The position numbers and the translations under genes are program-made. A DNA stretch of 64,000 nucleotides from Desarmillaria ectypa (lineage: Eukaryota > Basidiomycota > Agaricomycetes > Agaricales > Physalacriaceae), in assembly GCA_030407005.1 (NCBI GenBank), contig JAUDYN010000002.1, positions 1,922,001 to 1,986,000 of the forward strand. The letters run 5' to 3'. Shown piece by piece: positions 1 to 11,631 of the stretch; positions within the stretch are counted from its first letter, which is position 1, and every line of letters starts with the position of its first letter. The notes under the pieces are model-generated. The model was not told where the DNA came from. It saw only the letters and a program-made list of their open reading frames with translations, and searched no databases.

Positions 1-2539
1 GCACAGCCGTTTGTCACCATGGTCCATCGTTCAGTATCACGAGGTACGGGCTTATCCAAACCCTGCCTGGTCATGATGCTACGAGGTACGATGGCAAAGA
101 ATTTGGCAAGTTCCTCCCATGGGATACTGCGTTCCAATACTTCTCGCGAAGCTTCGTGTTTGAGAATAGTAGCCAGGAACGTCAACACGACTGTAAGGTA
201 TGGGTTCACTGTAGAACGTGCAAATGGGGAAATTTTCCGCATAGGCCGACGCAAGACATGGGATACCATGGTGAAGGTGATTTGAAGAGCAAGCTTGAAA
301 GCATACGGGAGTTCTCCGGAGTCGGCCTCCATTTCTGAGAGCGCAGGAGAAACTTGGACTGTCGGCTCGTCGACATCCATTCTGTCTTCTGCAAGAAGTT
401 CGCGCTTTGCCATAACACGCATGGCAGCAGCGGTTCCTGAGTCACGAGGGCCCACACCACCAATCCTTTTCAAAACACCACTGGGTTTGCCATACTCTAA
501 TATGGAACCGATATTAATTGCGGCCATCATCATCCACTCGCGGTCTTCAGCGCCTTCTATTTCCAGGCGTTCAACGAACCGTGCGAGAGTCGGCTGGAAA
601 TCATCGAGTTGGATGTTGGTGAAAAGCATGCCATGCAGCAGGACGAATAGGTCAGGCACACGAGCATCTGGAAGGGATCGTCGGGCCTGAGCTGCGGCAG
701 ACCAGATAGGAAGAACAGATTCGCGTGATGTCATGAAAGGGTGAAGGGTAGTCATGCTAAGAGGAAAAAAACTGAGAATTTTTTTTACAAGACAATCCGA
801 ACCAACTCACCTCTTGACAAAATGATAAACACCTCTCAACTCTTCACCTTCGACTTCTCTGCTTAACAAACCCAGGTGGTGATGGAGTTTACCAGTCCCA
901 GGTTGATCGGTCAGTCCGGTGCCATACCAATCCCGGGCAATCCCTCGCCATCGCTCCTTTTCAGGTTCGACGTCCAGTAGCCGCGCCGCAGCCAGCCCAA
1001 CGCTGGGCGATGGAGAGTCGTCGATCCTAGCTGCGGGTGCGTCACTGATGGATTTAGCCCCGTCTGGGACGGGAGGCGCCAGGCCGTCTGAAGAGGGCGT
1101 GCTCGCTGTCCGAACAACTTCCGACACATTGGCGGCCGTGAGCGACCCCCCACTGTTTGTAATTCCAGTGACCATTGCTGCGACGGCCATTCGATACCGT
1201 GCAAGATCACCTAGGGCCTCCAACCACCCGCTCTTGAAGGTGCTGAGGGTAGGTTCTTCTAAGAGGCCTGTGTAGAACGTGTAAGCGTAATAAATGAAGT
1301 CTTGGAGATGCTCCATGGCTAGTGGAGAAGTAAAAGAGGAGCGCCGAAGAGACTCTAGGAGCTTGTGAAACCCATAGGTCCACAGCCGCACAATAATGTT
1401 GTACTTGGTTGGAATATTGCGGAGGGAGGCAGGAACACTGGGAGCCAAGGAGATTTCGAGGAGATTATGAATGTTCTCGACCAGGCTACGAAGACGGACT
1501 GTCAGCACCTGAGGCGGGATACACAAGAGACGGCAAAAGTACCTCTTATGATCACTGATCTTCTTCTTCCATTTCTCCTTCTCGAGGTCTTCGTTCTCAA
1601 CTTCTTTACCTTTCAACAATATCCTACTACTATCCTCGTTCTCTTCAAGGTCATCCTGATTCACCTTGGATTCGAGGCTGGTAATTGTCCTGTATAGCTT
1701 TTTGAGCTGCACAGCAAAAACATTGGTGCCTTGCTCCTCGGCCGACTTGCGTTGGCCTTCAAACAGCGCAGAGGATGCGGATGAGCCGTCGGTTGTAGAA
1801 GACAATGTGAAGCTGGATGAGGTCTGGGAAGCAGCATATGACGAGGTAGAAGAAGCAGATATGTAGTCTCCGGACGACTTTGGGGTAGGAGGAGGGCGAC
1901 CTGGGGTCCTAGCAAGGACTGAGAAACGTACTGGATCATCTTTACGATGATTGAAGAGCTGCCTGGCAGCGGCTTCTCTTGGACCGTTCCGAGAGGCATA
2001 AGAGCTGGCGGCATCCGACATAGTCTCAGGCTCCGCAGTACGTCGCATTGGTATTGGGTCGCGATCTGGGTCAAAGAGTTTGTGGGATTGCTTGGCTACT
2101 TGAGCCGGTCGGGCAGATGGAGACGAAGGTGATATTTTAAGGCGACGAGAAAAGTCATCTGGATCGGCTTCCTGTGACGGGCGCGAGACGGCGAGCTGAG
2201 GGGAGAGATGATGCTTTCTTGGTGAAGGTGAAGGCCGAGCGGGAGGCGGGGGAGCGGGCCTTGGAGAACGATCCTGGCGAGCAGGCGGCGGCGGTGGGGG
2301 GGCGGGCCGCTCAGACTTGTCCCTGGGCCGACTAGCGCTAATATAAGACAAGGATAAGCAAGAAAGGGCCAAAAGAGAGAGAATTCAGCGTACGCTGCTG
2401 TGCGACGACGAAAGGCAATGAGTTTTTCGTCGAGATCAGTGGGCTGAGGATCCTTAGGTGAGTCCCGATGCATAAGATCACGCTCCTTGCCCTTCCTTGA
2501 GGGTCTTTGTATCTCTGGCTGCGAAAACTCGAGCTGCAT
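1..2539 (-). CDS. EST1: SMG7/EST1-like protein (3' end outside window)
   Basis: Likely telomerase-associated/nonsense-mediated-decay factor of the Est1-SMG5-SMG7 family. The start ATG is at 2539. An intron at 2338-2393 joins a short N-terminal exon to a long Pro/Ser-rich region. Then come an Est1-type helical domain (YNIIVRLWTYGFH, LGDLARYR) and the Est1 DNA/RNA-binding region (WYGTGL, LHHHLGLLS). A second intron at 757-810 joins VYHFVK in phase to SMTTLHPFMTSRES, and the frame stays open to base 3, ending ERWTMVTNGC, a typical lead-in to the family's C-terminal part. The proline runs near the N-terminus (PAPPPPPPA) could bind SH3 or WW partners. Seen: the motifs and open frame. Known: 14-3-3-like and TPR folds of SMG7. 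Inferred: a role in NMD or telomeres. The C-terminus is missing only because the window ends. Confidence 0.88.
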
Positions 2540-2805
2540 GGTGGTAAAAGGGAAAGAAGGATAGCGGGTGGTGACGGGACCGTCGACTGCGGCTGGGGTC
2601 GCTGGCAGGAGACTCTGAAGGAACCAATAGATGCGCAGCAGCCCGCCACAGTCCACAGTACTGCTGCGCTCGATCAATATGTTGAAATCCACGTGGCCTG
2701 CCAATACATATTGCGGCAACAAGCCGAGTATTAGCAAAAATTACAATACTATGTATCCAAAGTACAACTAACAGTATAGTAATATGTCCCAGAACTTAAC
2801 GATAT

Positions 2806-3712
2806 TCATACTTGCTTCGGCACATGTATAAGCCAAGGAGCAATCTTGGCATTCGCACGTCTTAAAGTATGCGATCCAAACCATGTCGGCACCTTTCCAT
2901 CCCATTGGTCAACTAATCTCACAATCTTCTCCTCGCGATCAAGGTCAACTACGATAATTGAGTCGATGACCTGGCACAGGCTCAATAATAGGTCTACTTC
3001 CAAATCCGAGATACCTCCTGCTTACCTTCTTACGGCCAAACAATCTAGCAGTGTATTCTTGTTTCTGGGCATATACCAAACGGTTCGGGAAGCTCGTCGA
3101 CGACATGATTCTCGTAGACAGCGTCTCCGACTTTGAAAACAATTTCGGCTTGGAACACTAATCAGCCAGGAAATAGGGTTATTCACACAGGCATCGTACC
3201 AGAGCAAACCACTGTGAAAGTGTCAGTCACAGATGTAGATAGTAATTTAGACAACGTGCCTGGGCAGCATACTCATTGTAGCCTTTACAATACGAAAGCG
3301 GGTCCTTGACGAATTCATTCAAAAGGGACCGAAAAATCACCAGGCTTCAACGTACCTCAAACACAGCATTCTTGTTCCACGACCTTTCGAAAATCTCCAC
3401 GGTTGGCCGGCAACAATAAAGTTCCTTCAAGTCTGCCATGATGCGTTGATGGTCTGCTTTCACCGGCTCATTGTTGCAGGATTCTCTTCGCTCCATACTC
3501 GCTCGCCTATGTTTCAACGCCTCTGGGTCTACTTTGATTCCTGAGTAATGGGCAGCACCAGCGACAGACTCAAGAAGCGCAGGGGTAGGAATGGAGTGAG
3601 GTAGAATCGACGAGTGAAAAGTCTGTGATGGCGGTGACGGAGAACGGGGAGAAGTCGAATGAGCCGACTCTAGAGACAGCGAACGATGGTGGTGATGATG
3701 ATTGGGAGGCAT
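2806..3712 (-). CDS. NTF2/SnoaL-like conserved fungal protein
   Basis: No enzymatic role is assigned. The N-terminus is His/Ser/Pro-rich (start MPPNHHHHH). Residues after about 75 form an NTF2-like cone: DLKELYCCRPTVEIFERSW, NAVFEDPLS, GYNEYAAQWFAL, then IVVDLDREEKIVRLVDQWDG, and FGSHTLRRANAKIAPWLIHV near the end. At least four introns are needed. One (3212-3259) joins GYNEYAAQ to WFAL only if its donor is GC rather than GT. The stop used here is the TGA after PKQV; a further intron at that point would change only the last few residues. Similar proteins occur widely in fungi without a known substrate. SMG7 lies 267 bp downstream on the same strand. Confidence 0.75.
3212..3259 (-). other. GC-AG intron in the NTF2-like gene
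   Basis: The exon ends GCC-CAG and the next bases are GCACGT; the acceptor is TTTCACAG followed by TGG-TTT. The 48-nt length is normal for this genome. Removing it restores the frame between GYNEYAAQ and WFAL. No GT in the surrounding bases gives an open frame. Confidence 0.65.
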
Positions 3713-3937
3713 GACGAACGAAATAGTGCTGGACTTGGATCTGGGAGAACAAGAGCCGTTGCGCTGTCACGACCTTGTCACGCCAATCGTATTGGTGACG
3801 TAAGTGAGCACAGCCACGAGTAGCGTGTCATTATTACAGGCCATTATATCGACAGTTGCGAATGCAAAGATTCATACAGTACATCTTTCTCAGAAAAAAA
3901 AAACACATGAACCTTCTCAATATACAACAAATCCACT

Positions 3938-5118
3938 TTAGCCTCCGTTTGTCTGTCCCTGCCAAAGACCATAAGTTTTTCCAGGTGTAGTTTGCCACAG
4001 TCGTATAGTTCCTGGAAAAAAAAGATCAGAGAACCGCAGCACAGGATTACGGGGTCATACTTACCATCCTCTACCATGGTTACCCGTCGCAAATCAGTCA
4101 ATTGCCGCTGTCAGGAATTAAGGCATCTACGCACCACTGCCGCTAGCATACATCTCTCCGTCGGGGCTAAATTCGACACAATGTACGGAACCGTGGTGTC
4201 CCTTTAAAACCTCTCTTTCTTCGCCGTCCATCGCGTGTACCCTAACCCATTCGTCACCCGTGTTACCAGTGACAAATCGGTCCTGTAGAATGGGATGTAT
4301 TGTCGCAGACGAAGGTGAGTAGGGAAGATTCAGACTGTGCGTCAGTCCATTGCTATTGGGAAGAGCAGGGATAAACGCGACGGTTGTACCCGAGGTCACA
4401 ATTAATCGTCCCGTCTGCGGCGACAATTCCATGGAAGTGATAGGTTTAGGAAAGGTCATAGTATTCGTTAACGTCCTCGTTCGTAGATCCCACCACCTTG
4501 TCACGTCTCAGCAATCTCAGCAGTTCGAGCGAGACATGAATACGTACTTGATAAGACCATCCTCTCCTGCAGTCACGCCGGTGTGATCACCAACCCAGAC
4601 CACACTTTTGACCGTTCCATCATGCGAAGGAGCACCAGGCTCTCCGAGGTAATCTGGGTCCGCATCAGGCCTACCAAGGTCAAACATCCGCACTTTCTTC
4701 TCTTGCCCGCCGGTGAGCAGATGGGACGATGTCGGAGAGAGGGCTACGCTGCGGACAATGTGATTATGCGGAAAAGAATGTAGCAAATTTCCTGTATATG
4801 TGTCCCAGACTTTGCTGCAACGAACAAGGTAAGCAGGATAGAATGACCAGGATATCAGACGTACGCGGTGAAATCAGCACTTCCGGAAGCTGCTCTAGAC
4901 GCATCGGGGGATAGTTTGGTACTCCAAACAGCACCCTTATGCCCAAGAAAAGTACCTATCCAGTCGCCAGTCCATTCCCTCAACATCGGATTTCCATCTT
5001 TACAACTCGAAATGAGCAAATACGTGCCGTCGTCTTGAATGGGAGAAAAAGAAAGGTGGGTAACGGGGCGAGTGTGACCAGACGCCACGAGAGGTGTGGC
5101 CTTGGCAGGAAGGGACAT
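3938..5118 (-). CDS. STRAP: STRAP/Unrip WD40 repeat protein
   Basis: Seven-bladed WD40 protein of the STRAP (serine-threonine kinase receptor-associated protein)/Unrip family, which works with the SMN/Gemin snRNP-assembly system and in signalling. The N-terminus MSLPAKATPLVASGHTRPV and the blades SCKDGNPMLREWTGDWIG, FLGHKGAVWSTKLSPD, SADFTAYVW, NHIVRSVALSPTSSHLLTGG, KGHHGSVHCVEFSPDGEMY follow the animal protein closely. The last coding bases need two introns: ASGS joins EDG, then GTIRLWQTTPGKTYGLWQ, ending at the TAA at 3938. The start is the first ATG in an open exon and the length matches the family. It lies 145 bp from the divergent orphan starting at 5264. Confidence 0.88.
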
Positions 5119-5263
5119 TAAATCGTACTAAATGAGGTCTGTGGTCGTGATACAAGCGCACCGCGCTGCAGATTGAGAAGGATGCAAAAATAAGAAGGCC
5201 AAGGAATGCCTCAAAGACGCTGCTTCGTCACGTGCTGATGACCCTCTCACCACAGCCATCGTC

Positions 5264-5956
5264 ATGGGCGCCGCATCGTCAAAGGCTGCAAGAAAATATC
5301 CAAAGATGGCTGAGAGACCGTCCTGGGCTGGTGCAAGGACCCCTCGTACTGCAGACACAACAACTCGACTCAGGGCTAGCGAAGTAAAAAATGAAGGTGC
5401 GTTCACTGTCAAGTTGCGTCCTCAATTCTTCTAACGGATGCCTAGATGTCGAACGCGATGCCCAAGACCCTCATTTTTTGTCTAATTTGAACAGGCTGGG
5501 CCAAGTACGCGTGGATCATCATATGCAATCGTTCCAGCCAGTCTGTATCTAAGCCTTCTCTCAATGTGTCCGTATGAGACTAACGTTCTTCGAAGGCTGC
5601 ATCCAAAAGCAGCGTGCTTAGCTCGCGTGCCCGCTCCGAGTTGGAAGAAACATCGAGTACCGGACGCAACGTCTATGCTGCGACACTCAGCTCCATGCTC
5701 AATCAACGGAAATCATGCACCACGCGTCTCGACATCGAAAATCTCGCTCGAAACTACAAAATCGATGTCCAAAAACTGGAAAGTATTTCAAAGTTTGTCA
5801 ACAGTCCTAGTGTCGACTCTAGTTCCGTCGTAAAAACCGTGGATGAAGACGGTAACGAGAGTCGGAGCATGCTGGTATGTGAACCCATGCATTCTTCAGA
5901 GACCGGCTCACTTCTTACAGGCTGTTTGGATTAAACCGAACATTCACGAGTGGTGA
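5264..5956 (+). CDS. Predicted N-myristoylated conserved fungal protein
   Basis: I do not recognise a function. Four exons splice in phase. Exon 1 gives MGAASSKAARKYPKM, a good N-myristoylation signal (Gly2, Ser5/Ser6, basic residues after), followed by PSWAGARTPRTA. Exon 2 (DVERDAQDPHFLSNLNRLGQ) and exon 3 (SSRARSELEETSSTGRN, TRLDIENLARNYKIDVQKLE) suggest a helical soluble protein. The last exon ends AVWIKPNIHEW then TGA. The intron near 5551-5595 uses a weak donor (GTCTGT), so that junction is less certain. There are no membrane segments. It is divergent from STRAP and converges with MSH3, whose stop is 120 bp away. Membrane attachment is an inference from the N-terminus only. Confidence 0.65.
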
Positions 5957-6075
5957 ACACAATATCCCTTTGAACATTTTCTTCTTGTGAGCTCTGGAAG
6001 CCTTAGGACAGAGAGTACCCATAAATCGACAACAAGAACAATCCTCCAGTTAGATTGTGCCAATATGCAGCAATG

Positions 6076-9000
6076 CTAATAATGATCCGCCCCCAATTCA
6101 TCTGTTACCAGTCTAAGAGCTAAAAGTGAACTAGCTGCTGTCTTCCCACTCTGTAAGCATATGCGCAACAGCCTCATAGTCTTTTTAATCCTATAATAGA
6201 GAAACAGGTCAGAATGAGAGAAGAGACACACAACTTCAGGCGTACTTATTGCGTCTCGTACGGGACATTACTTGGTCTTTCATCCGGGATGACTGTTCAG
6301 CGGCGACGGACAAAAGGCTTTCTGGCAACCCAGCAAGAGCGCCACACTCCACACCAAAGGATTCTGCGTAGATTAGCGAAGGATGCAAATATGTCAAAAG
6401 GGCTTACCCGGAGCAATTCCATTAGTCAGACGATACAAGAATGTGATGTCACGAAATCCAGTAATGCGAGTTTCAGCTTCGTAGCCCATATGCAAATTAT
6501 GAATCTGCTTTGGGAACTTCTTCTCCAATCCCAAGGCTATCGAAGGATAGTGCGTGATGAACAGCGTCTTGCACCCGACCAACTGCACCAGATGCTGCAA
6601 GACAGCGTCCGCAATGGCCATCTAGTGTGCTGTAAGCTACATACCATGGAAATTCTATCAAAGGAAAAAACTTACCCCATCAAAAGTCGAGGTTCCCCGC
6701 CCAAGTTCATCCAGAACTACTAGGCTCCTCTCCGTCGCTGAATGCAGAATATCACTGGTTTCTGCCATCTCCACCATAAATGTAGATCTTCCTCTCGCAA
6801 GGTCGTCAGAAGCTATGCGAACATGTCAGCACAACTGAGTTCTCTGGTACAAGAAATCACGTACCTCCCATCCTTGTAAGAATGGAATCCAGCAGATTGA
6901 TTTTGACAGATGCGGCAGGAACATAGCTACCGACCTGGGCCATGACGGCAATAAGGGCCACCATACGTACCGAAGAGCTTTTCCTAGTAAAGGATTTAAT
7001 ATAAAACATCTTATCTGAGTCGATGGGAAAAAACCCTTACCCTCCCATATTTGGTCCCGTAATGATTTTATTCTTAGGTTCAGAGCCCCCCATGAGGATG
7101 GTGTTCGGAACGAAAGGATTATCCCGCAACGCCTCAACCATCGGATGCCGCCCGTCAACGATTTCGAGGACGTCATCCTCAGCAAGACATGGCTTAACAT
7201 ACCCTGGTAGCAAAGCTACGTGTGCTAAGCTGAGTAGACAATCAGCAATGGCAAGTTTGGTGACCGCGTTTCGCAATACGCCATAATATTTCTGGCTGAT
7301 TTCAGCCAAGAACGAGAGATATGCTTTTTGAGCCTCGGCCTGCTTTTGATTGAATACCCTGGTGATTGAAGGTGGATGTTCCACGACGCACTTTTAAGCT
7401 CTCTTGTCCTTGGTTCCGCTCTTCGACTTTGTGTTTTACGGATAAAGGTTGATAACGTTCAAAATATTTCGTTCTTCGGTAAGTAGACATCAGAAAATTC
7501 CATAGAATAGTGCGTGTGACGGACCTTGAAAGTCGGTTCCAGTCATCAGGAATTGGCCTATGATCGCTTTTCTTCACTTCCACAACAAACTGTACAAGCT
7601 AAGCGACAGAATAAGGAAAGAGACATGGCTGCTCACATCTTCTCCTGAAACCGTACTCCATTGAAGCGATGGAAACTTCAAGAGTTTCCGAACTGCTAAA
7701 GATGAGTCAGGGTCATACACCAATCTTACAACACTCACTCGCTTTCAATTCATCTTCCAGCTCCGCTTCTACCTGCAGTATTGCCTACATCAATTGTCAT
7801 CACATCAATGTCTCCCATCTAAGACCTCAAAGCAAATAAAACGAACGAGGTCACGATCCAAGACGTCAGGATATCGTTCGGGGTCGACCCACATACTAGT
7901 CTTCTTGCCCTCCGCCGCCTCATTGAGGTTCACTATGCCCAACATATCGGCGACGGGACCTTTTACATGTTGAAGCGAAAATATGACGTCGTTCAAGAGC
8001 ATGGAATCGAATCCGACGTCAGATTGTTTGTCTATGGCCTCTACAGAGTCGGCAATTTTTTTGAAGGCGCGTATAAGGGTTGCCAGTTCCTGAGGAGTGC
8101 ACTATCACAACAGTGTGAGCAGATGGCTGCGTCTGTCTGGAGCGCCAAACCGTTACCTGACCGTAGTGTATTCTACAGAGGCCCTTGGCGAGATCAGGAA
8201 GTCCTTTAAGAACCTGACGGAGGCTGACGAGTTTTTCTGAAGAGCTTGTAAGAATCTCCTCTACTGCGTCTACTCGTTCCTGTAGAGCGCTACGAAAGAA
8301 TTTACTTCTTAGACAAGAACAACTGAATACCGACATACTTTTTATCAACCAAGGGCCTGCCTACCCAGTACCTCAGTAATCGGGCGCCAAATCTTGTCTT
8401 CGTACGATCCAAAATCCACATTAGGGAACCGCGAGTTGTATGATCCGTCTCGTTCCTATATATCTCGAGATTCTGAAGGGTATTGGCAGCCAGCAGCATG
8501 TGAGCACGCGTGGTGAATTTGGTAAAGAAGTTAGTCTCCAAAAAAGCATCGGCGAGGCCAAACTTTGATAGGTACTTCATGGAGTGCGCGAGAGCGACCA
8601 CCACCGACTTGGGAAAGTCGGAGATATCGGCAAGGATTTTTCCTGGTGAAAGGATGAGCGCATGAACATAAAGAAACTTTTATCAATTTGTACCAGATCT
8701 GACATTATCCGAGACCACGGGTCCTAGTTTCTTCTTGGTGTAGAAATCGGTAATGTATGAATATGCATCTGTATACGCCATCAAATCCGAGAAGTGCTCA
8801 ACACGGATGCCGCCACTACTCGATGAGATGCTAGCATAGTAGGTTACTTCGCACACTCTCGGTACCATGACGTTGAAACATACGTAGTGAAGTGAGATAA
8901 CATCTTCTCCGTTGCTTTCGTTAGACCACCTTGATGTAACAGCAACTCGGCAGGTTTTGTATGTGACAACCTCGTCTAATAAACGATAAGAGAGGATCAT

Positions 9001-10358
9001 ATTCTAACAAACTTCAGCAAATATTACCTCTAGTTCTAATCGCATAAGGGTGTCTACAGTAGAATCGTTAATAGTTTTGAGGGACCCGACCATCGAGTAT
9101 CACAAGAAGTACACCGTACCATCAAACGCATCCCATATAACGTCTCCTGTACTTGGACAGATACTGATTAAGCCAATATGCACCCCCCCGTCGTGGGGGC
9201 CACTTTTCTCCTCAACGATACACATAAAAGGCGGAGCAACATATTTGTCGACGTCATCTACAGAATCGAGGCCATCCACAAATCTACCCTGTTATCAGGT
9301 TGTGTCTCTATGAACATATTAAGTACAGGACTCACGTAGTTGCTGTATATAGGCCAGTCAACTTCCGTTCAAAAGGCGCATTTCGGTTGTCGCTGACTTT
9401 CTTCAAAGCAGCTGTTTCTGTCTGTTGCACAATCCCAACTCGATAACCTTGCGATAGTAGCCTACCGGAGACAATCAGAAATTCTGTCAAAACAGATATT
9501 AAGCACAAACTTTTTTAAATGTATGTCCCGCCTGTGGGAGGGAATAGAGGCCACAAGAAAGTTGCGATCCTTAAAAGATACCATCCCGAGTTCTTTACTC
9601 GCGACCTGGCCTATCGCTCAGCCGAATGCTTGTCTTGACAGAGTATTAATATCGCACCTTAGCATCATCACCAAAGAACCTGTACTTGTATCCAACCTCA
9701 ATCATTAACACGGTACCAGGATTCTCCGTTTTGAGCTGAAGAACCTGGTGTACGGTCGGTAATCATTAATCGTACATCGTCTATTGATGAAAGTGATACT
9801 TACCTGCTTTTCCAAAGGTGTATACGGCTGTCCGCATGGTCCGTTCTCTTCGACGACCTTTGGTGCACTCTTTGTGCGTACGGGCTTCTTTCTGGCGACC
9901 TTCTTCACATTTTGGCCTTTGACCGAAAACATCTCCGTCAAGGCCTTGAACCCATCATCCGACTCGGCTCCCGACAGCTCCTCAACTTCATCCTCTACAG
10001 GTTCACGTGTGATAGACGCTCGTCGACTAAAGTGATGATCATCTGCCAACAGCTTCTTCCTGAAAGCCTCCTGACGTTTTTTCTTTGCATCAATCTCGCG
10101 TTCCGTTTGGGGTTTCGCAGACGCAGTCTCGGTATTGAGGGGCGTATACTGCCACTCTGACGTCCGAGAGAGGACAGGAGAAGAAGAGGTGGTTATTTTT
10201 CGTTTCTTTGGAGGTGGCTCATCGTCTGCAATGTCCGCCTCGCCAGTTAAATCGATAGGGCTGGACTTATCTTTGCCTCTTTTGTTGGGACTCGAACTTG
10301 AGGCTTGGGAAAAATACGACGATATTCTAGCTTGAGAGGGACTGGAGTCATTCTTCAT
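6076..10358 (-). CDS. MSH3: DNA mismatch repair protein Msh3
   Basis: MutS-family ATPase; with Msh2 it forms MutS-beta, which recognises insertion/deletion loops in the nucleus. The N-terminus carries a PCNA-binding PIP-type motif, QARISSYF (residues 9-16), then a disordered basic region (PPPKKRKI). The mismatch-binding domain begins [13 protein letters not shown] and continues [12 protein letters not shown] after an intron. Walker A is GPNMGGKSS, split by an intron after the second GG. Walker B/signature are [18 protein letters not shown] and [11 protein letters not shown]. The last exon is taken to follow RTRRN by splicing and ends LGADHY at 6076; if that intron is retained, translation stops slightly earlier (near 6216). 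Many short introns interrupt the gene. It is divergent from ATP12 across 171 bp. Confidence 0.93.
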
Positions 10359-10529
10359 GGCAATTCCACAAGCAGGTAAAAAGGTGGCAGAAACAGGAAG
10401 AGTACGTTACCACCAAAGTTGCAGCCTGCAGGGGCGCGTCCGCATTGGCACGTGATACAGCGTCATTCTACGTCACATCACGCTTAAATTCTTTTTTTCA
10501 GTGCTACAGTCGGTGTCGTGCTCACGACT

Positions 10530-11631
10530 ATGAGTTTCTTCTGCCGGCTAGCGCTCATAAGATCAACAACTGGAGCCTTTCTGCGTAATCTCAGGAGACT
10601 TCAATCTACAGCGTCTATTATCGATGGCCCTCCAGTCACAGAGACGAACCGTGAGCGAACTATTTACTTTCCAGCTGTATATTTGTTGAAAAGGAAATTG
10701 CTTTATAGGCGCAGAGGCGACGATGAAACGCTTTTGGAAGGATGTGGGCATTGAAAAACGGGGAGAGTCGTTTGCCGTAACTCTGGATAGGCGCGCACTC
10801 AAAACCCCCTCTGGCAATACGCTCTTACTACCTGGAAATAAAAAATTAGTTGCGACTCTCATCGCTACTGAATGGGATAACCAGGACAAACTACTAATGC
10901 CTCATGCTTTGCCAATTGTGAGTCAGCTGTTTGATACCTTGTCAAGGGGTTTGAAGGAGTCGCAGACATCTTTGGTCTCTAGAGCGATCGATTCCCTTAG
11001 CGAAGATGCTACCCGAGAAGAGGTCTGCCATGCTTTGCTTGAATATCTTGATACAGATACAATATGGTAGGCAATCTGGGTGCCAGTTGCTTCAAGGGGC
11101 CAGAAGCTGATATATTTTTAGCTTCCACGAAGACTACCCTCCTCAACTCGTGACGCTCCAGTCGGACCATTGGGATCCCTTGCTGGAATGGGCACGTAAC
11201 GCGTTCAACGTCGAAATCCACAAATTTGAGTCGATACTGTCCAACAGGCAGCCAGAAGCAACGAAGCAGAGATTCATTGAAGAGCTGAAAAAGTTCACTT
11301 CCTGGGAAATGGCTGGTAGGTATATTACGATCCTCAACGGCGTCGGGTCTCATGGGAAAAACAGCCATGGAACGAGCCACATACATAACGAAATCGTTCT
11401 TGATTGCTTTGGCGTTGGTTAAGCGGTTTATCACGGTGGAGCAGGCATCAATAGCCGCTCGGGTCGAGGTGTCAAGTCAAATCGAACGCTGGGGCGAGGT
11501 CGAAGATAGTAGGTGTAGTGCTCTGGGCAGCTATTCTTACTAATCTTTGTGGGACACTAGGCCATGATGTCGATTTTTACGATGTACGACGTCAACTTGG
11601 GAGTGCAGCGTGCCTACTATCCCTAACGTGA
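10530..11631 (+). CDS. ATP12: Mitochondrial F1-ATPase assembly factor Atp12
   Basis: ATP12 chaperone that binds the F1 alpha subunit in the mitochondrial matrix. The start at 10530 gives MSFFCRLALIRSTTGAFLRN, an Arg-rich, acid-free mitochondrial presequence. Family motifs follow in order: MKRFWKDVGIEKRGESFAVT, LDRRALKTPSGNTLLLP, LIATEWDNQDKLLMPHALP, LEYLDTDTIC, SDHWDPLLEWARNAFNVEI, IALALVKRFITVEQASIAAR, IERWGEVEDSHD. The last exon ends RRQLGSAACLLSLT. Introns at the TIW/C junction and before SHDVDFYD keep phase. A GTG in the same frame at 10518 was rejected in favour of the first ATG. It shares a 171-bp intergenic region with MSH3. Confidence 0.93.

Noticed and set aside
919..1275. Plus-strand frame of 118 codons inside SMG7
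   Set aside because: Antisense shadow of the long SMG7 exon, whose minus-strand reading has clear Est1 motifs.
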